Origin: Rahnella victoriana
GTDB taxonomy: Bacteria; Pseudomonadota; Gammaproteobacteria; Enterobacterales; Enterobacteriaceae
Assembly: GCF_004330295.1 (NCBI RefSeq)
Contig: NZ_SJOJ01000025.1
Coordinates: 17,638-81,637 of the forward strand
DNA: 64,000 bases
Direction: 5' to 3'
In this document: positions 8,792-17,035 of the stretch, in pieces
Numbering within the stretch: the first letter of the stretch is position 1
Layout of the letters: the number at the start of each line of letters is the position of its first letter
Made by a program: the position numbers and the translations under genes
The notes under the pieces: model-generated
Told to the model about the DNA's origin: nothing
What the model saw: the letters and a program-made list of their open reading frames with translations, nothing else
The model's database searches: none

Positions 8792-8835
8792 GTCTCTCCG
8801 TGCAACAAAGGCAACCCTTTGTTGCACGGAGAGAC
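8792..8835. repeat. Perfect 20-bp stem, 4-nt loop inverted repeat
   Basis: Bases 8792-8811 are the exact reverse complement of 8816-8835, with a CAAC loop. It sits between the stop of the OprD-like porin (8870, leftward) and the start of the DJ-1 gene (8761). No T-run follows on either strand, so it is not a standard terminator; it would fold as a very stable RNA hairpin at the 3' end of the porin mRNA. Confidence 0.8.
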
Positions 8836-8869
8836 GTGCACCTAGTCTTGCAGGCAAGCTGAGCGTTAT

Positions 8870-10147
8870 TTAAAAATCATATTCCAGCGCCAGACGGTTT
8901 TGCCAGAAGGATTTGTCGGAGGTGGAGGTGGTTTGCACACCGGCAAAGTCGGTCAGGCTCAGCCCTTTGAGCACGCCGCCGAAACTGTAGGTACCGTACA
9001 CCAGATATTCAGACTGATTGCTGCTTGAGGCACCTTTGGACGGGGTTAAATCCATAAAGGAATAACGGCTGCCCAGAGAGATGCTGTCGGTCGCGCTCCA
9101 GTTCAGATCGGTTGAATAGGCGTTGCCGCTGCCCAGATCCTGTGTGCTGGTGAAGAAGGGTTGCGCAAAGTACGGGCCGGAAGAGGTGTTATGTGCGTAA
9201 GGTGTCACCAGTGCGCCGTTGCCGTAAGCATCGCCATTGGCGGCAATATGGTTGTAATTCAGTGACCATTTCAGCACCGGCGTGAAATTCATCGCGAACT
9301 GCGCGCCGTAACTGGTGCTGTTCACGTTGCCCGCCAGCGCCTTGCCTTCGCTCACACCGCGAATAAACTGAATGCCGATCTTCGGCTGAGCAGGGCTGTC
9401 CGTCCACGACAGGAAACTGTCGGCGTACACCATTTTGGTGTAGTTGTGATACTCCTCGTACCACAACTGGCTGTTCAGTTTTTGGTTATCAAATTTAAGG
9501 GCGCGGCCGCCGCCAATCCCCCACATGCCGTTGGTGGTGCCGTCGGCGTCGGTATAAGCGGTGGTGTTCAGGAACTCATCGTCGCCCCACGGTTTATAAC
9601 GGGTGATTTTGGTGGCATGCAGGAAGTTGTCGCTGTCGCCGTAGCTGCTGTCGATACCCCGGAACAGGATCGGCGTGATGCGCCAGTCATAGTCGCCGAT
9701 GAACGGAATATTAATACGCTGGTCACCGGCGGTGATGCGGAAGTCCTGATAGTGGTAGCTCAGATAAGCTTCGCCCACGCCGGTCTGGTTAGAACCCAGT
9801 TCGGTGATCAGATGGTCGTCGTTGTGTGAAATTCCGCGCTGAAGAATACCGCTGACGCCCAGACTCAGGCCGTAATATTCCGCCGTGGCGTATTTCACGC
9901 TGCCGCCGTAGCTGACCGTGTCCTGAGAATAGCCCGGCACGAAATACGCGTTATGGGTGGAATAATACAGGGTGCGCAGGCTGCCGCTGACCGTGCCGCA
10001 GGTGAACATTTCGGTCAGGGAATCGGCTGCGCCTGTGCCGCAGTCAGACGTGACCGGTATGGCCGCCACCGCGTGGTTCATGAAGAACGCTTGTGACACG
10101 ACAATTGCGCTTAACGTGAGCGCAAAGTTGAAGGTGTTACTTTTCAT
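8870..10147 (-). CDS. OprD-family outer-membrane porin
   Basis: A 425-residue protein with a signal peptide (MKSNTFNFALTLSA..., cleavage after about residue 29, AVAA|IP), alternating beta-strand pattern and a C-terminal phenylalanine (LALEYDF) needed for outer-membrane assembly. The SGSLRTLYYSTHNAYF start and DWRITPILFRGID segment fit OprD/OpdX-type substrate-specific porins, common in Pseudomonas but sparse in enterics. As the last gene of the leftward cluster it probably admits the same small N-containing compound that the downstream-acting ABC importer and amidohydrolases handle. Confidence 0.85.
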   Translation of the reverse strand: MKSNTFNFALTLSAIVVSQAFFMNHAVAAIPVTSDCGTGAADSLTEMFTCGTVSGSLRTLYYSTHNAYFVPGYSQDTVSYGGSVKYATAEYYGLSLGVSGILQRGISHNDDHLITELGSNQTGVGEAYLSYHYQDFRITAGDQRINIPFIGDYDWRITPILFRGIDSSYGDSDNFLHATKITRYKPWGDDEFLNTTAYTDADGTTNGMWGIGGGRALKFDNQKLNSQLWYEEYHNYTKMVYADSFLSWTDSPAQPKIGIQFIRGVSEGKALAGNVNSTSYGAQFAMNFTPVLKWSLNYNHIAANGDAYGNGALVTPYAHNTSSGPYFAQPFFTSTQDLGSGNAYSTDLNWSATDSISLGSRYSFMDLTPSKGASSSNQSEYLVYGTYSFGGVLKGLSLTDFAGVQTTSTSDKSFWQNRLALEYDF

Positions 10148-10182
10148 TAATCTCTTCCTGTCAAAAATGTAATAAGTTTCTC

Positions 10183-10199
10183 CGGCAGCAAAACTGCCG
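10183..10199 (-). repeat. Small intergenic hairpin before the porin gene
   Basis: CGGCAG-CAAAA-CTGCCG, 6-bp perfect stem, in the 150-bp leader between the FAD oxidase and the porin. No T-run follows on the minus strand. It may mark mRNA processing, giving separate porin levels. Confidence 0.35.
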
Positions 10200-10297
10200 T
10201 TAATTGTTTTTATGAGGGCGCACGCAAACGGCTGCCTTCCCGTTTATTTTGTTGTTATCAATAAGCGGGGAGGATAATAGTTATTTTTATTTTACAG

Positions 10298-11704
10298 TCA
10301 ATATTTACCCGTCAATAAAAGAGGATCGCTGTCTAATTCCAGCGTGTCGCGCATATCCCAGCCGCGCAGCTTGCCGGGGTTAAGTAACCCGCTGGGATCA
10401 AGACATTTTTTGACGGAAACAACGTCGGGCTTTATTTCTCCCTGCTTGCCGTCTTCTATCTGAAAGACATGCGGGTTATTTATCTTTACGTCATTATCAC
10501 GGAAGGTCATCATTATTTCGTTCAGTCTTTCTTCGGTGGAATAACGTACTAATTGCAAACCGCTGGCAGTGATATTACCGTCATTGTCACGCAGGAATTC
10601 AATATGAGAAATAACCTCGTCGCCAAACATTTTAGCCATATCGATAATCTGCTGACGATAATGGGTATAATTAAACGCCGTTTGCAGATAGGTCAGCGTA
10701 CTGTCAATTTTCAGCGCGTGCAGCGTGGTGTGGTTCCAGCAATATTCCATCAGTGAGGCATTGGCCTCGCGTGCTTCACCGGCAAACTGACGCACCGCGC
10801 TGTGCCCGCGATATTTTTCCAGCAGAGGGGCGCAAAACCCTTCGCTTTCCTGCGCAATCACGCTGATTACCGCGTGCTGACTGGCAAGATAATGTCCGTT
10901 CAGATGGCTGAAATATGATGGGATCGGCGCGGCGAACAGCGCAAGCTGCCGTTTCACCAGCCCCGGCGAGCGGGCAAAGGCGTTGGCGTAATCCAGCGCA
11001 TCGGTGAAATCATCGAATACATCCAGCCGTTCAATCCACTGATGAACCGGTGCCAGCGCCAGTTCGACCTCAAGCACAATGCCGTTGCTGCCATAGGCGT
11101 GATGCAGTAACAGCGCCTGCGGAGCCGGAACGTGCAGAATGCGCGGTTCGGCTTCCATAGTCATGACCTTGACGCTGAGCACGTTGCCCGGCGCGCCGAG
11201 CGGACCGTAGTTGATCGAGCCGATGCCGCCAAAGCCGCCGCCGTACAGGCCGCCGAGGCTGGCGAGCCGGTAAGTTGACGGCATACAGCGCAGTTCCCAG
11301 CCCGCCGGACGGGTCAGGGTTTCAATCTCGGCCAGGCGGATCCCCGCCTGTGCCCGCACCACGCCATCAGCCATTTCACACACCTGATTAAACCCGGTCA
11401 TATCCACCAGAATTCCGCCTTCCAGCGGGACCAGCTGGCCGTAGTTGCCGGTCGCGCCGCCGCGTAAAATCAACGGTAACTGGTGTTTAACGCAGGCCTG
11501 CACCAGTAAACTCAGCTCTTCTTCACTGCGCGGTTTGACCACAGCGTCGGCCTGTTTATCTTCCAGTTGCCGCTTCAGCACCGGGCTGAACCAGTGAAAA
11601 TCGCGTGAGAGGCGTTTCACTTTGGGTGCCTGTAACGTCCAGTCGAGATCAGGGAGTGCCTGCTGTATCAGGGCAAGCGCGTGTTGACGTTGTTCACTGT
11701 CCAT
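10298..11704 (-). CDS. FAD-binding oxidoreductase (PCMH/GlcD-type)
   Basis: A 468-residue flavoprotein. The N-terminal FAD-binding PCMH domain carries LPLILRGGATGNYGQLVPLE (about residues 75-95) and GGIGSINYGPLG; the C-terminal domain ends with the family-typical DPSGLLNPGKLRGW. Relatives are glycolate/lactate dehydrogenases and other FAD-linked oxidases that oxidise alcohols or amines. There is no signal peptide and no Fe-S partner subunit next to it. It sits in the nine-gene leftward operon 26 bp after the ABC permease, so it probably oxidises an intermediate of the imported compound. Confidence 0.83.
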   Translation of the reverse strand: MDSEQRQHALALIQQALPDLDWTLQAPKVKRLSRDFHWFSPVLKRQLEDKQADAVVKPRSEEELSLLVQACVKHQLPLILRGGATGNYGQLVPLEGGILVDMTGFNQVCEMADGVVRAQAGIRLAEIETLTRPAGWELRCMPSTYRLASLGGLYGGGFGGIGSINYGPLGAPGNVLSVKVMTMEAEPRILHVPAPQALLLHHAYGSNGIVLEVELALAPVHQWIERLDVFDDFTDALDYANAFARSPGLVKRQLALFAAPIPSYFSHLNGHYLASQHAVISVIAQESEGFCAPLLEKYRGHSAVRQFAGEAREANASLMEYCWNHTTLHALKIDSTLTYLQTAFNYTHYRQQIIDMAKMFGDEVISHIEFLRDNDGNITASGLQLVRYSTEERLNEIMMTFRDNDVKINNPHVFQIEDGKQGEIKPDVVSVKKCLDPSGLLNPGKLRGWDMRDTLELDSDPLLLTGKY

Positions 11705-11730
11705 ATTTTTCCTGCCTGAGTTGAATGAGG

Positions 11731-12546
11731 TTAATGAGATTGCACGGCTTCGCTTTCATGCCAGGCGCTCAGGGCGCGGCGCGAAATCCACGACATCACG
11801 CCAAACAGCGCGATACCGGTGAGTGAAATCAGCAGCAGCGCTGCAAACATCAGCGGGATGTCCAGCTGATATCCGGCCTGCAATATCTGATAGGCCAGAC
11901 CGGTGTTATTGCCGCCGGTGCCCGCCACGAATTCAGCGACTACGGCACCGATCAGCGACAGGCCGCTGGAAATGCGCAGCGCGCCGAAAAAATACGGCAG
12001 GGCAGAAGGGATGCGTAAGCGGATCAGGATTTGCAGACGGCTGGCACGGTTAAGCTGGAAATAACTCAGCAGACCCGGCGATACGCTGCGCAGGCCCTGC
12101 GTGGTATTGGAAATGATTGGGAACACCGCCATCAGCGTTGAACACACCACCAGCGACAGCGTGGTGTCCTTGACCCAGATAATGATCAGCGGCGCGATGG
12201 CCACAATCGGCGTCACCTGCAAAAACACGATGTACGGGAACAGCGCGGTTTCGACAAAGCGGTTTTGCACCAGCACGAACGCCACGGCAGCGCCGATAAC
12301 AATCGAGAGTAAAAACGAAATCAGGGTGATTTTCAGCGTAAACAGCAGCGACATCATCAGCGAACCGAAATTGGTCCACAGGCTTTGCAGCATCACACCC
12401 GGCGAAGGCACCAGAAACTGGGGGATTTTGAAATAACTGACCCAGCCCTGCCACAGTAAAATCACCACCACGGCGACCACGGCCGGATACAGCACCTTGC
12501 GAAACGTGGGGTTATTGATCCACGGAACGGATTTTTGAGTTTGCAT
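11731..12546 (-). CDS. ABC transporter permease (SsuC/TauC/ThiX type)
   Basis: A 271-residue inner-membrane permease with about six hydrophobic segments and the binding-protein-dependent transport EAA-like loop (LNRASRLQILIRLRIPSALP) that contacts the ATPase. The chosen start, ATG 12546, lies 4 bp after the ATPase stop with GGAG in the ATPase end; a frame extends 20 codons further upstream inside the ATPase gene but with an implausible Cys/Arg-rich sequence. Partners are the ATPase at 12551 and the NMT1-type binding protein. Confidence 0.88.
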   Translation of the reverse strand: MQTQKSVPWINNPTFRKVLYPAVVAVVVILLWQGWVSYFKIPQFLVPSPGVMLQSLWTNFGSLMMSLLFTLKITLISFLLSIVIGAAVAFVLVQNRFVETALFPYIVFLQVTPIVAIAPLIIIWVKDTTLSLVVCSTLMAVFPIISNTTQGLRSVSPGLLSYFQLNRASRLQILIRLRIPSALPYFFGALRISSGLSLIGAVVAEFVAGTGGNNTGLAYQILQAGYQLDIPLMFAALLLISLTGIALFGVMSWISRRALSAWHESEAVQSH

Positions 12547-12550
12547 ACCG

Positions 12551-13378
12551 TTACTCCATACCTGATTGGCTGGCTTGCAGCAGGCTGTCCTGCAACTGCT
12601 TCGCATAACGTGAAAACGCCGGACTGACGCGGAAATCTTCGCTGCGCGGGAAAGGCTCAGTGATGGCGATATCTTCCACCACGCGTCCCGGACGGGCAGC
12701 CATCATGATCACCCGCTGCGACAGAAACACCGCTTCGTGGATCGAGTGCGTGACAAATACCACCGTCAGCCCCTGTTCCCGCCACAGGCGCAGCAGGTCG
12801 CTGTCGAGTTTATTGCGGGTGATTTCATCGAGTGCGCCAAAGGGTTCATCCATCAGCAACAGTTTCGGGCGCGTCACCAGCCCGCGGGCAATCGACACAC
12901 GCATCTGCATGCCGCCTGACAACTCGCGCGGCAGGACGTGGGCAAACTTCCCCAGCCCGACCAGTTCAAGCGCCTCGGTGACACGGGTGTTGGCTTCGGC
13001 ACGCGGCACGCCCGCCAGATCCAGCGGCAAACGCACGTTATTCTGCACATTGCTCCACGGCATCAGCGTGGCTTCCTGAAACACGAACGACAGCGGCATC
13101 TGTGTTTTTTCCCGGCTGTCGCGCCGCCACAGCACCAGCTTGCCGTCGCTGGGTTCTGTCAGCCCGGCGACCATTTTCAGCAGTGTACTTTTGCCACATC
13201 CTGACGGGCCGAGCAGGGTGACGAATTCCCCCTGGTTGATGGTCAGATTGACCGGCAAAAGGGCGCGGGTGCCGTTGCTGTAAATTTTCTCCGCCGACAG
13301 CACTTCAATAGCCGGAACCGGCGGAGGATTGGCTGAGCGGATATCGCTCATCACGGTCAGTTTCGGGGCTGAATTCAT
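12551..13378 (-). CDS. ABC transporter ATPase (SsuB/TauB type)
   Basis: A 275-residue nucleotide-binding protein. Walker A GPSGCGKST is at about residues 57-65, the Q-loop at FVFQEATLMPW, signature LSGGMQMR, Walker B LLLMDEPFGALDE and the switch His in THSIHEAVF. The start overlaps the stop of the binding-protein gene by the ATGA quartet, indicating translational coupling. Together with the permease and binding proteins it forms a nitrate/taurine/pyrimidine-class importer. Confidence 0.92.
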   Translation of the reverse strand: MNSAPKLTVMSDIRSANPPPVPAIEVLSAEKIYSNGTRALLPVNLTINQGEFVTLLGPSGCGKSTLLKMVAGLTEPSDGKLVLWRRDSREKTQMPLSFVFQEATLMPWSNVQNNVRLPLDLAGVPRAEANTRVTEALELVGLGKFAHVLPRELSGGMQMRVSIARGLVTRPKLLLMDEPFGALDEITRNKLDSDLLRLWREQGLTVVFVTHSIHEAVFLSQRVIMMAARPGRVVEDIAITEPFPRSEDFRVSPAFSRYAKQLQDSLLQASQSGME

Positions 13379-14358
13379 GGCATTACCTTCGCGTCTTTGA
13401 TCATGTCGAGGGTATAAGTCTGCTCAAACGGCACTTTGTCCGCGTCGATCAGCTTGTTTTTCACCAGCATGTCCCAGGTCTTTTTCAGACGCGGTTCAGT
13501 GATGATGCCGATACCACCGGTCTGTGCGTCGCCGCCGGTGACCAGCTCATACTTCTTCATCTGCGCGATGCCGAAAGCAATCTGATCGGCACCCATACGC
13601 GGGTTGTCTTTGGTGATAAGCGCGTTGCCCGCCGTCGGATCCTGCAGGTATTCCTTCCAGCCCTGCATCGAGGCTTTCACGAACGCAGCCACCGCCGCCG
13701 GGCGTTTTTTAACGGTGTCGGCCATACAAATAATCGAGTTGCCGTACGGCGGGTAACCCCAGTCGCTGAGCATGTAGACGTAGAACGGTTTGCCGCCTTT
13801 TTCGACAGAGAAAGGCTCGGAGGTGACATAACCCTGTTGCACCAGATTATTGTCCGCCAGGAAGGGTTGTACGCTGAAGGTGTACGGGCGGATTTTGGCG
13901 CTCGCCAGACCCAGTTCACTCTTCGCCCACGGCCAGAAAGAGGTGTACGCCTCGGTGGCCAGCAGGAAGGTTTTGTCTTTCAGCTCCTGACCTTTCTCCA
14001 CTTTGTCATGGCTGATAAACACCGTCGGCGAATGCTGGAACACCGTCGCGACGGTCACCGCATGTACGCCCGCCTGCCAGGTTTCCAGCGCCTGGCCGTT
14101 ATCGCCAAGCGTGCAGTCAGCCTGTCCGGCCGCCATCAGTTGCATCACGTTGACCTGCGGGCCGCCCATTTTGATGCTGACATCCAGACCGGCGGTTTTG
14201 TACAACCCTTTGGCCTGCGCCTCGTAAAAACCGCCATGCTCCGCCTGCGCGTACCAGTTGGTCAGGAAGGTAAATTTCTCTTCCGCCATGCTGGTGGTGG
14301 AAAATCCGGCCAGCAGCACGGCCAGCAGGCTGTAAGTGAAGGGACGCTGTGTTTTCAT
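13375..14358 (-). CDS. ABC substrate-binding protein, NMT1/ThiY-like
   Basis: A 327-residue periplasmic binding protein: Sec signal peptide (about 27 residues, ending SMA|EEK), then the NMT1 fold with FLTNWYAQAEHGGFYEAQAKGLY and LDVSIKMGGP. NMT1/ThiY-like proteins bind formylaminopyrimidine-type heterocycles, and the WYAQAEHGG segment is their pocket-lining start. ATG 14358 is chosen because the frame upstream is coding sequence of the creatininase gene read in another frame. It overlaps the ATPase gene and has a clear paralogue at 19410. Confidence 0.88.
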   Translation of the reverse strand: MKTQRPFTYSLLAVLLAGFSTTSMAEEKFTFLTNWYAQAEHGGFYEAQAKGLYKTAGLDVSIKMGGPQVNVMQLMAAGQADCTLGDNGQALETWQAGVHAVTVATVFQHSPTVFISHDKVEKGQELKDKTFLLATEAYTSFWPWAKSELGLASAKIRPYTFSVQPFLADNNLVQQGYVTSEPFSVEKGGKPFYVYMLSDWGYPPYGNSIICMADTVKKRPAAVAAFVKASMQGWKEYLQDPTAGNALITKDNPRMGADQIAFGIAQMKKYELVTGGDAQTGGIGIITEPRLKKTWDMLVKNKLIDADKVPFEQTYTLDMIKDAKVMP

Positions 14359-14371
14359 GGTGAGAATTCCT

Positions 14372-15253
14372 TTATTCAGAGGCCAGAGAAGACGAAGGAG
14401 GGGTGAAGCTGGTCTGCACGAAGCCGTTCCAGTGGTGTTTTCCCCAGGTCGGTTCGCTGCGGACTTTCCATTCCATATGATGGATTTCGGTGATGGCCTG
14501 CGCCCAGCTCGCCGCCAGCGAATCGAGGATCGCGTGGCCCTGTTCAGCGGTAGCGCCGGTCGGGTCGCCGATGACGCCACTCGGGCCAAAATCATAGGAC
14601 GCCCAGGCGGCGGCAGGACGACCCGATGACAGCGTCGGGCACGGGAATTCCGGCGGATAATTGGCGACCGCATGTTCGATGTGCACGCATTCGGGTGCCA
14701 GCGCCAGCATCACTGCGGTTTCGCTGTGACCGGCGTGCATCGCCATTTTTTGCTCCTGTGCGCTCAGGAACTGGTTTTCGACATTTGGCACACGGAATAC
14801 GTCGTGCGGGATCATGATCATGTCGCCGTGACGCAGGCGCATTTCACGCGAGGCCATTTGCAGCACCTGCGGCTGTCCGCCGTGACCGTTGATCATCAGC
14901 AGCTTGCGAAATCCGGCACGGTACAGGGATTCGGCAATTTCTAAAACGGTCTGCAACAGCGTGTCACCGGTTAAAGTCAGCGTGCCGGGGAAATTCAGAT
15001 GTTCGTCCGATTTGCCGTAAGTGATCGGAGGAATGGCGTAAGCCGGAATGTCTTTTGGCAAACGCGCCAGCGCATGACCCGCCACGCCGGAAGAGATCAC
15101 GCTGTCCACCGAGCACGGCAGATGCGGCCCGTGTTGCTCAATCGCGCCGGTCGGCAGGACGATCACGGTATTGGCTTTATCGGGCAGGGCAGCAATGGCT
15201 GTCCAGCTCAGGAAAGGGAGAAATCGGTCTGCGGGAAGATAGCCGTTAATCAT
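14372..15253 (-). CDS. Creatininase-family amidohydrolase
   Basis: A 293-residue protein with the creatininase metal-site pattern: TGAIEQHGPHLPCSVD (Glu39, His41, Asp50), NGHGGQ, and the His/Glu pair in AGHSETAV. The family opens cyclic amides: creatinine to creatine, and in archaeal riboflavin synthesis hydrolyses the formamide of a formamidopyrimidine (ArfB). Given the neighbouring deaminases, ring opening or deformylation of a purine-derived intermediate is more likely here than creatinine use; no creatinase gene is nearby. It lies 13 bp upstream of the binding-protein gene in one operon. Confidence 0.85.
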   Translation of the reverse strand: MINGYLPADRFLPFLSWTAIAALPDKANTVIVLPTGAIEQHGPHLPCSVDSVISSGVAGHALARLPKDIPAYAIPPITYGKSDEHLNFPGTLTLTGDTLLQTVLEIAESLYRAGFRKLLMINGHGGQPQVLQMASREMRLRHGDMIMIPHDVFRVPNVENQFLSAQEQKMAMHAGHSETAVMLALAPECVHIEHAVANYPPEFPCPTLSSGRPAAAWASYDFGPSGVIGDPTGATAEQGHAILDSLAASWAQAITEIHHMEWKVRSEPTWGKHHWNGFVQTSFTPPSSSLASE

Positions 15254-15274
15254 GCTGTGCCTCGTGGTCGGACA

Positions 15275-15745
15275 TTATTGGGTTAAGCGGGATTGCGGTA
15301 ACCAGGCCGTGGCTTCCACTTCAATCAGTACGTCGGCGCTGGGCAGCATCTCGCTGACCTGCACCACCGTGGAGACCGGCGGTTGCCCGGCGTAAAAGAG
15401 TTTTCTGACCCGGCTGTAATACGGGAAGTGATCAAGGTTGCGAAAATACTGCACCAGCTTGATCACATCGCTCATTTGCCCGCCCGCGTCTTCAATGGTG
15501 TGGCGGATGCTTTCGAGTACATACCAGCTCTGGGCGAGGATCGGCCCCTGTTTGGCGTCGGTGGAAAACTCACCGGTTTCGCCCAGCAGCAGACGCGCTT
15601 CGGCGGGAATGTCCTGAAAACCGCGCACGATGGTTGCCGTTTGCGGGTTGACGGGGATGATGCCGGAGAGAAACACGAAATCACCGGCGCGACGCCACGC
15701 GGCATATTTGGCGAGCGGTTTTCCCGCTCCCGCTTCAAGACTCAT
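15275..15745 (-). CDS. Rid-family protein lacking the catalytic arginine
   Basis: A 156-residue YjgF/YER057c/UK114-family protein: DFVFLSGIIP entry, then VSTVVQVSEMLPSADVLIEVEATAWLP at the C-terminus. In canonical RidA the segment before V-x-V carries an Arg that binds the imine acid's carboxylate; here that position reads Ser (PPVSTVVQV). It therefore belongs to a pathway-specific Rid subgroup rather than housekeeping RidA, perhaps hydrolysing an imine or aminoacrylate-like product of the cluster. Its start overlaps the end of the upstream amidohydrolase gene by 11 bp. Confidence 0.83.
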   Translation of the reverse strand: MSLEAGAGKPLAKYAAWRRAGDFVFLSGIIPVNPQTATIVRGFQDIPAEARLLLGETGEFSTDAKQGPILAQSWYVLESIRHTIEDAGGQMSDVIKLVQYFRNLDHFPYYSRVRKLFYAGQPPVSTVVQVSEMLPSADVLIEVEATAWLPQSRLTQ

Positions 15746-17015
15746 GGGATAACTCCTGATTCCAGGTACGTTGATGCGTCAGCCTGCCGTGGTGAATAAC
15801 CAGGCGGGCCGCGCTGTGTAAAGGCCAGGTCAGACTGTCGCTGCCGGGAAAGATCACCAGACTGGCGTCGCTGCCGGGGGCGAGCGGCAGTCCGCCCTGA
15901 TCATCACCGGTCAGGGCGGCGACATCGCAGATAAGCCGCGACTGCCGGTCAAAGACGTTATCAAGCTGAAGCGCGAACAGGGCGCAGGTCAGCGTATCCA
16001 GCGGGTCATAACTGCCTGCCGGACAAAAGGCGTCCTGCACGTTATCGCAGCCGAGCAGCAGCGGAACACCTGCCGTCTGCGCTTCTTTCAGCAGGGTGAT
16101 GCCCCGCTGGCGCGGCGTACGGCCGGTCACGGCATCCTGCAACAGCAGATTGGTCATCGGCAGGGCAATCAGCGTAACGCGCTGCGCCGCCAGCACACTC
16201 AGCACGTCCCGGGCCTGTTGTTCACTGCCGGAGGCCAGCGCACAGCCATGGCTGCAACAGATGTGACCGCTGAATGTATTCTCTGTCAGGTAATCCGCCA
16301 GCCAGCTCAGACCGTGTGCCACCGGGGAAAGCTCCTCGTCGATATGCAGATCCAGATTCAGCTGCCAGCGTGAGGCGCTGCGCATCAGATGGGTCATCGC
16401 CGTCGGATCCCAGTTTGAGGAGTGGATAAATCCACCCAGCAGGCAGTGTTTCCCGCTTTCTGCGACCGCACGGGCAATGCGGTCTGCCGCGTGTTCATCA
16501 GCAAAGATACTCAGGGGTGCCAGTGCGACGCGCTCCAGCGTGACGCCCGGCTGGTCAATATCGGCCAGCTCCCGCCAGGCCAGCGGCGGAACCATATCGA
16601 ACCAGTCAATGTGGGTGCGCAAATGGGTCACGCCGTTAGCCGACGCCCACGCCATGCCTTTTGCGGCGCGCTGGCGAAGATCATCGGCGGTCCAGTGCTG
16701 ACGGTCCTGATGCAGCGTTTCAATGGCGGCCAGCAGACCGGGTTTCGGCGGACGGCTGCGGTGGAGGGTGAAGGTTTTATCAAGATGCGCGTGGGGTTCC
16801 GTCAGCCCCGGCAATGCCAGCGCGCCGTGCGCGTTCCACAAATCATTTTGATCTGGCTGAGCAGGCGTCACGGATGCAATTTTGCCTGCGTCAAAACGCA
16901 GATCTGCCGTAACCGGTTCGCCTGCCTGCAAAGGCCATCCGGCGGGAAGCAGCCACGCGGGCAGACGAGCGTTGGCAATGCCGTTCAGCGGTGTGGTGGG
17001 ATCCGGTAGGTTCAT
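15735..17015 (-). CDS. Cytosine-deaminase-like amidohydrolase
   Basis: A 426-residue metal-dependent hydrolase. Motifs in order: LTEPHAHLDKTFT (HxH metal ligands, about residue 73), LHIDEELSPVAH, ICCSHGCALAS (metal His) and LLLGCDNVQDAFCPAG (catalytic Asp), as in CodA and AtzC. The expected reaction is hydrolytic deamination or dealkylation on a pyrimidine or triazine-like ring. ATG 17015 has GGAG at good spacing; an ATG at 17036 overlapping the reductase stop is possible. It lies between the reductase and Rid genes. Confidence 0.85.
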   Translation of the reverse strand: MNLPDPTTPLNGIANARLPAWLLPAGWPLQAGEPVTADLRFDAGKIASVTPAQPDQNDLWNAHGALALPGLTEPHAHLDKTFTLHRSRPPKPGLLAAIETLHQDRQHWTADDLRQRAAKGMAWASANGVTHLRTHIDWFDMVPPLAWRELADIDQPGVTLERVALAPLSIFADEHAADRIARAVAESGKHCLLGGFIHSSNWDPTAMTHLMRSASRWQLNLDLHIDEELSPVAHGLSWLADYLTENTFSGHICCSHGCALASGSEQQARDVLSVLAAQRVTLIALPMTNLLLQDAVTGRTPRQRGITLLKEAQTAGVPLLLGCDNVQDAFCPAGSYDPLDTLTCALFALQLDNVFDRQSRLICDVAALTGDDQGGLPLAPGSDASLVIFPGSDSLTWPLHSAARLVIHHGRLTHQRTWNQELSHES

Positions 17016-17035
17016 TGTGTCGCTCCGCGTTAACA

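Noticed and set aside
13837..14406. 189-codon + strand frame opposite the NMT1 binding protein
   Set aside because: Antisense shadow with His/Gln/Arg-rich composition and no start signals.
14359..14673. N-terminal extension of the NMT1 binding protein
   Set aside because: The extra 105 codons are the creatininase gene read in another frame and would remove the signal peptide from the N-terminus.
14372..15253. Creatinine degradation as the function of the creatininase-family gene
   Set aside because: No creatinase, sarcosine oxidase or creatinine transporter gene is nearby; neighbours are nucleobase-type deaminases.
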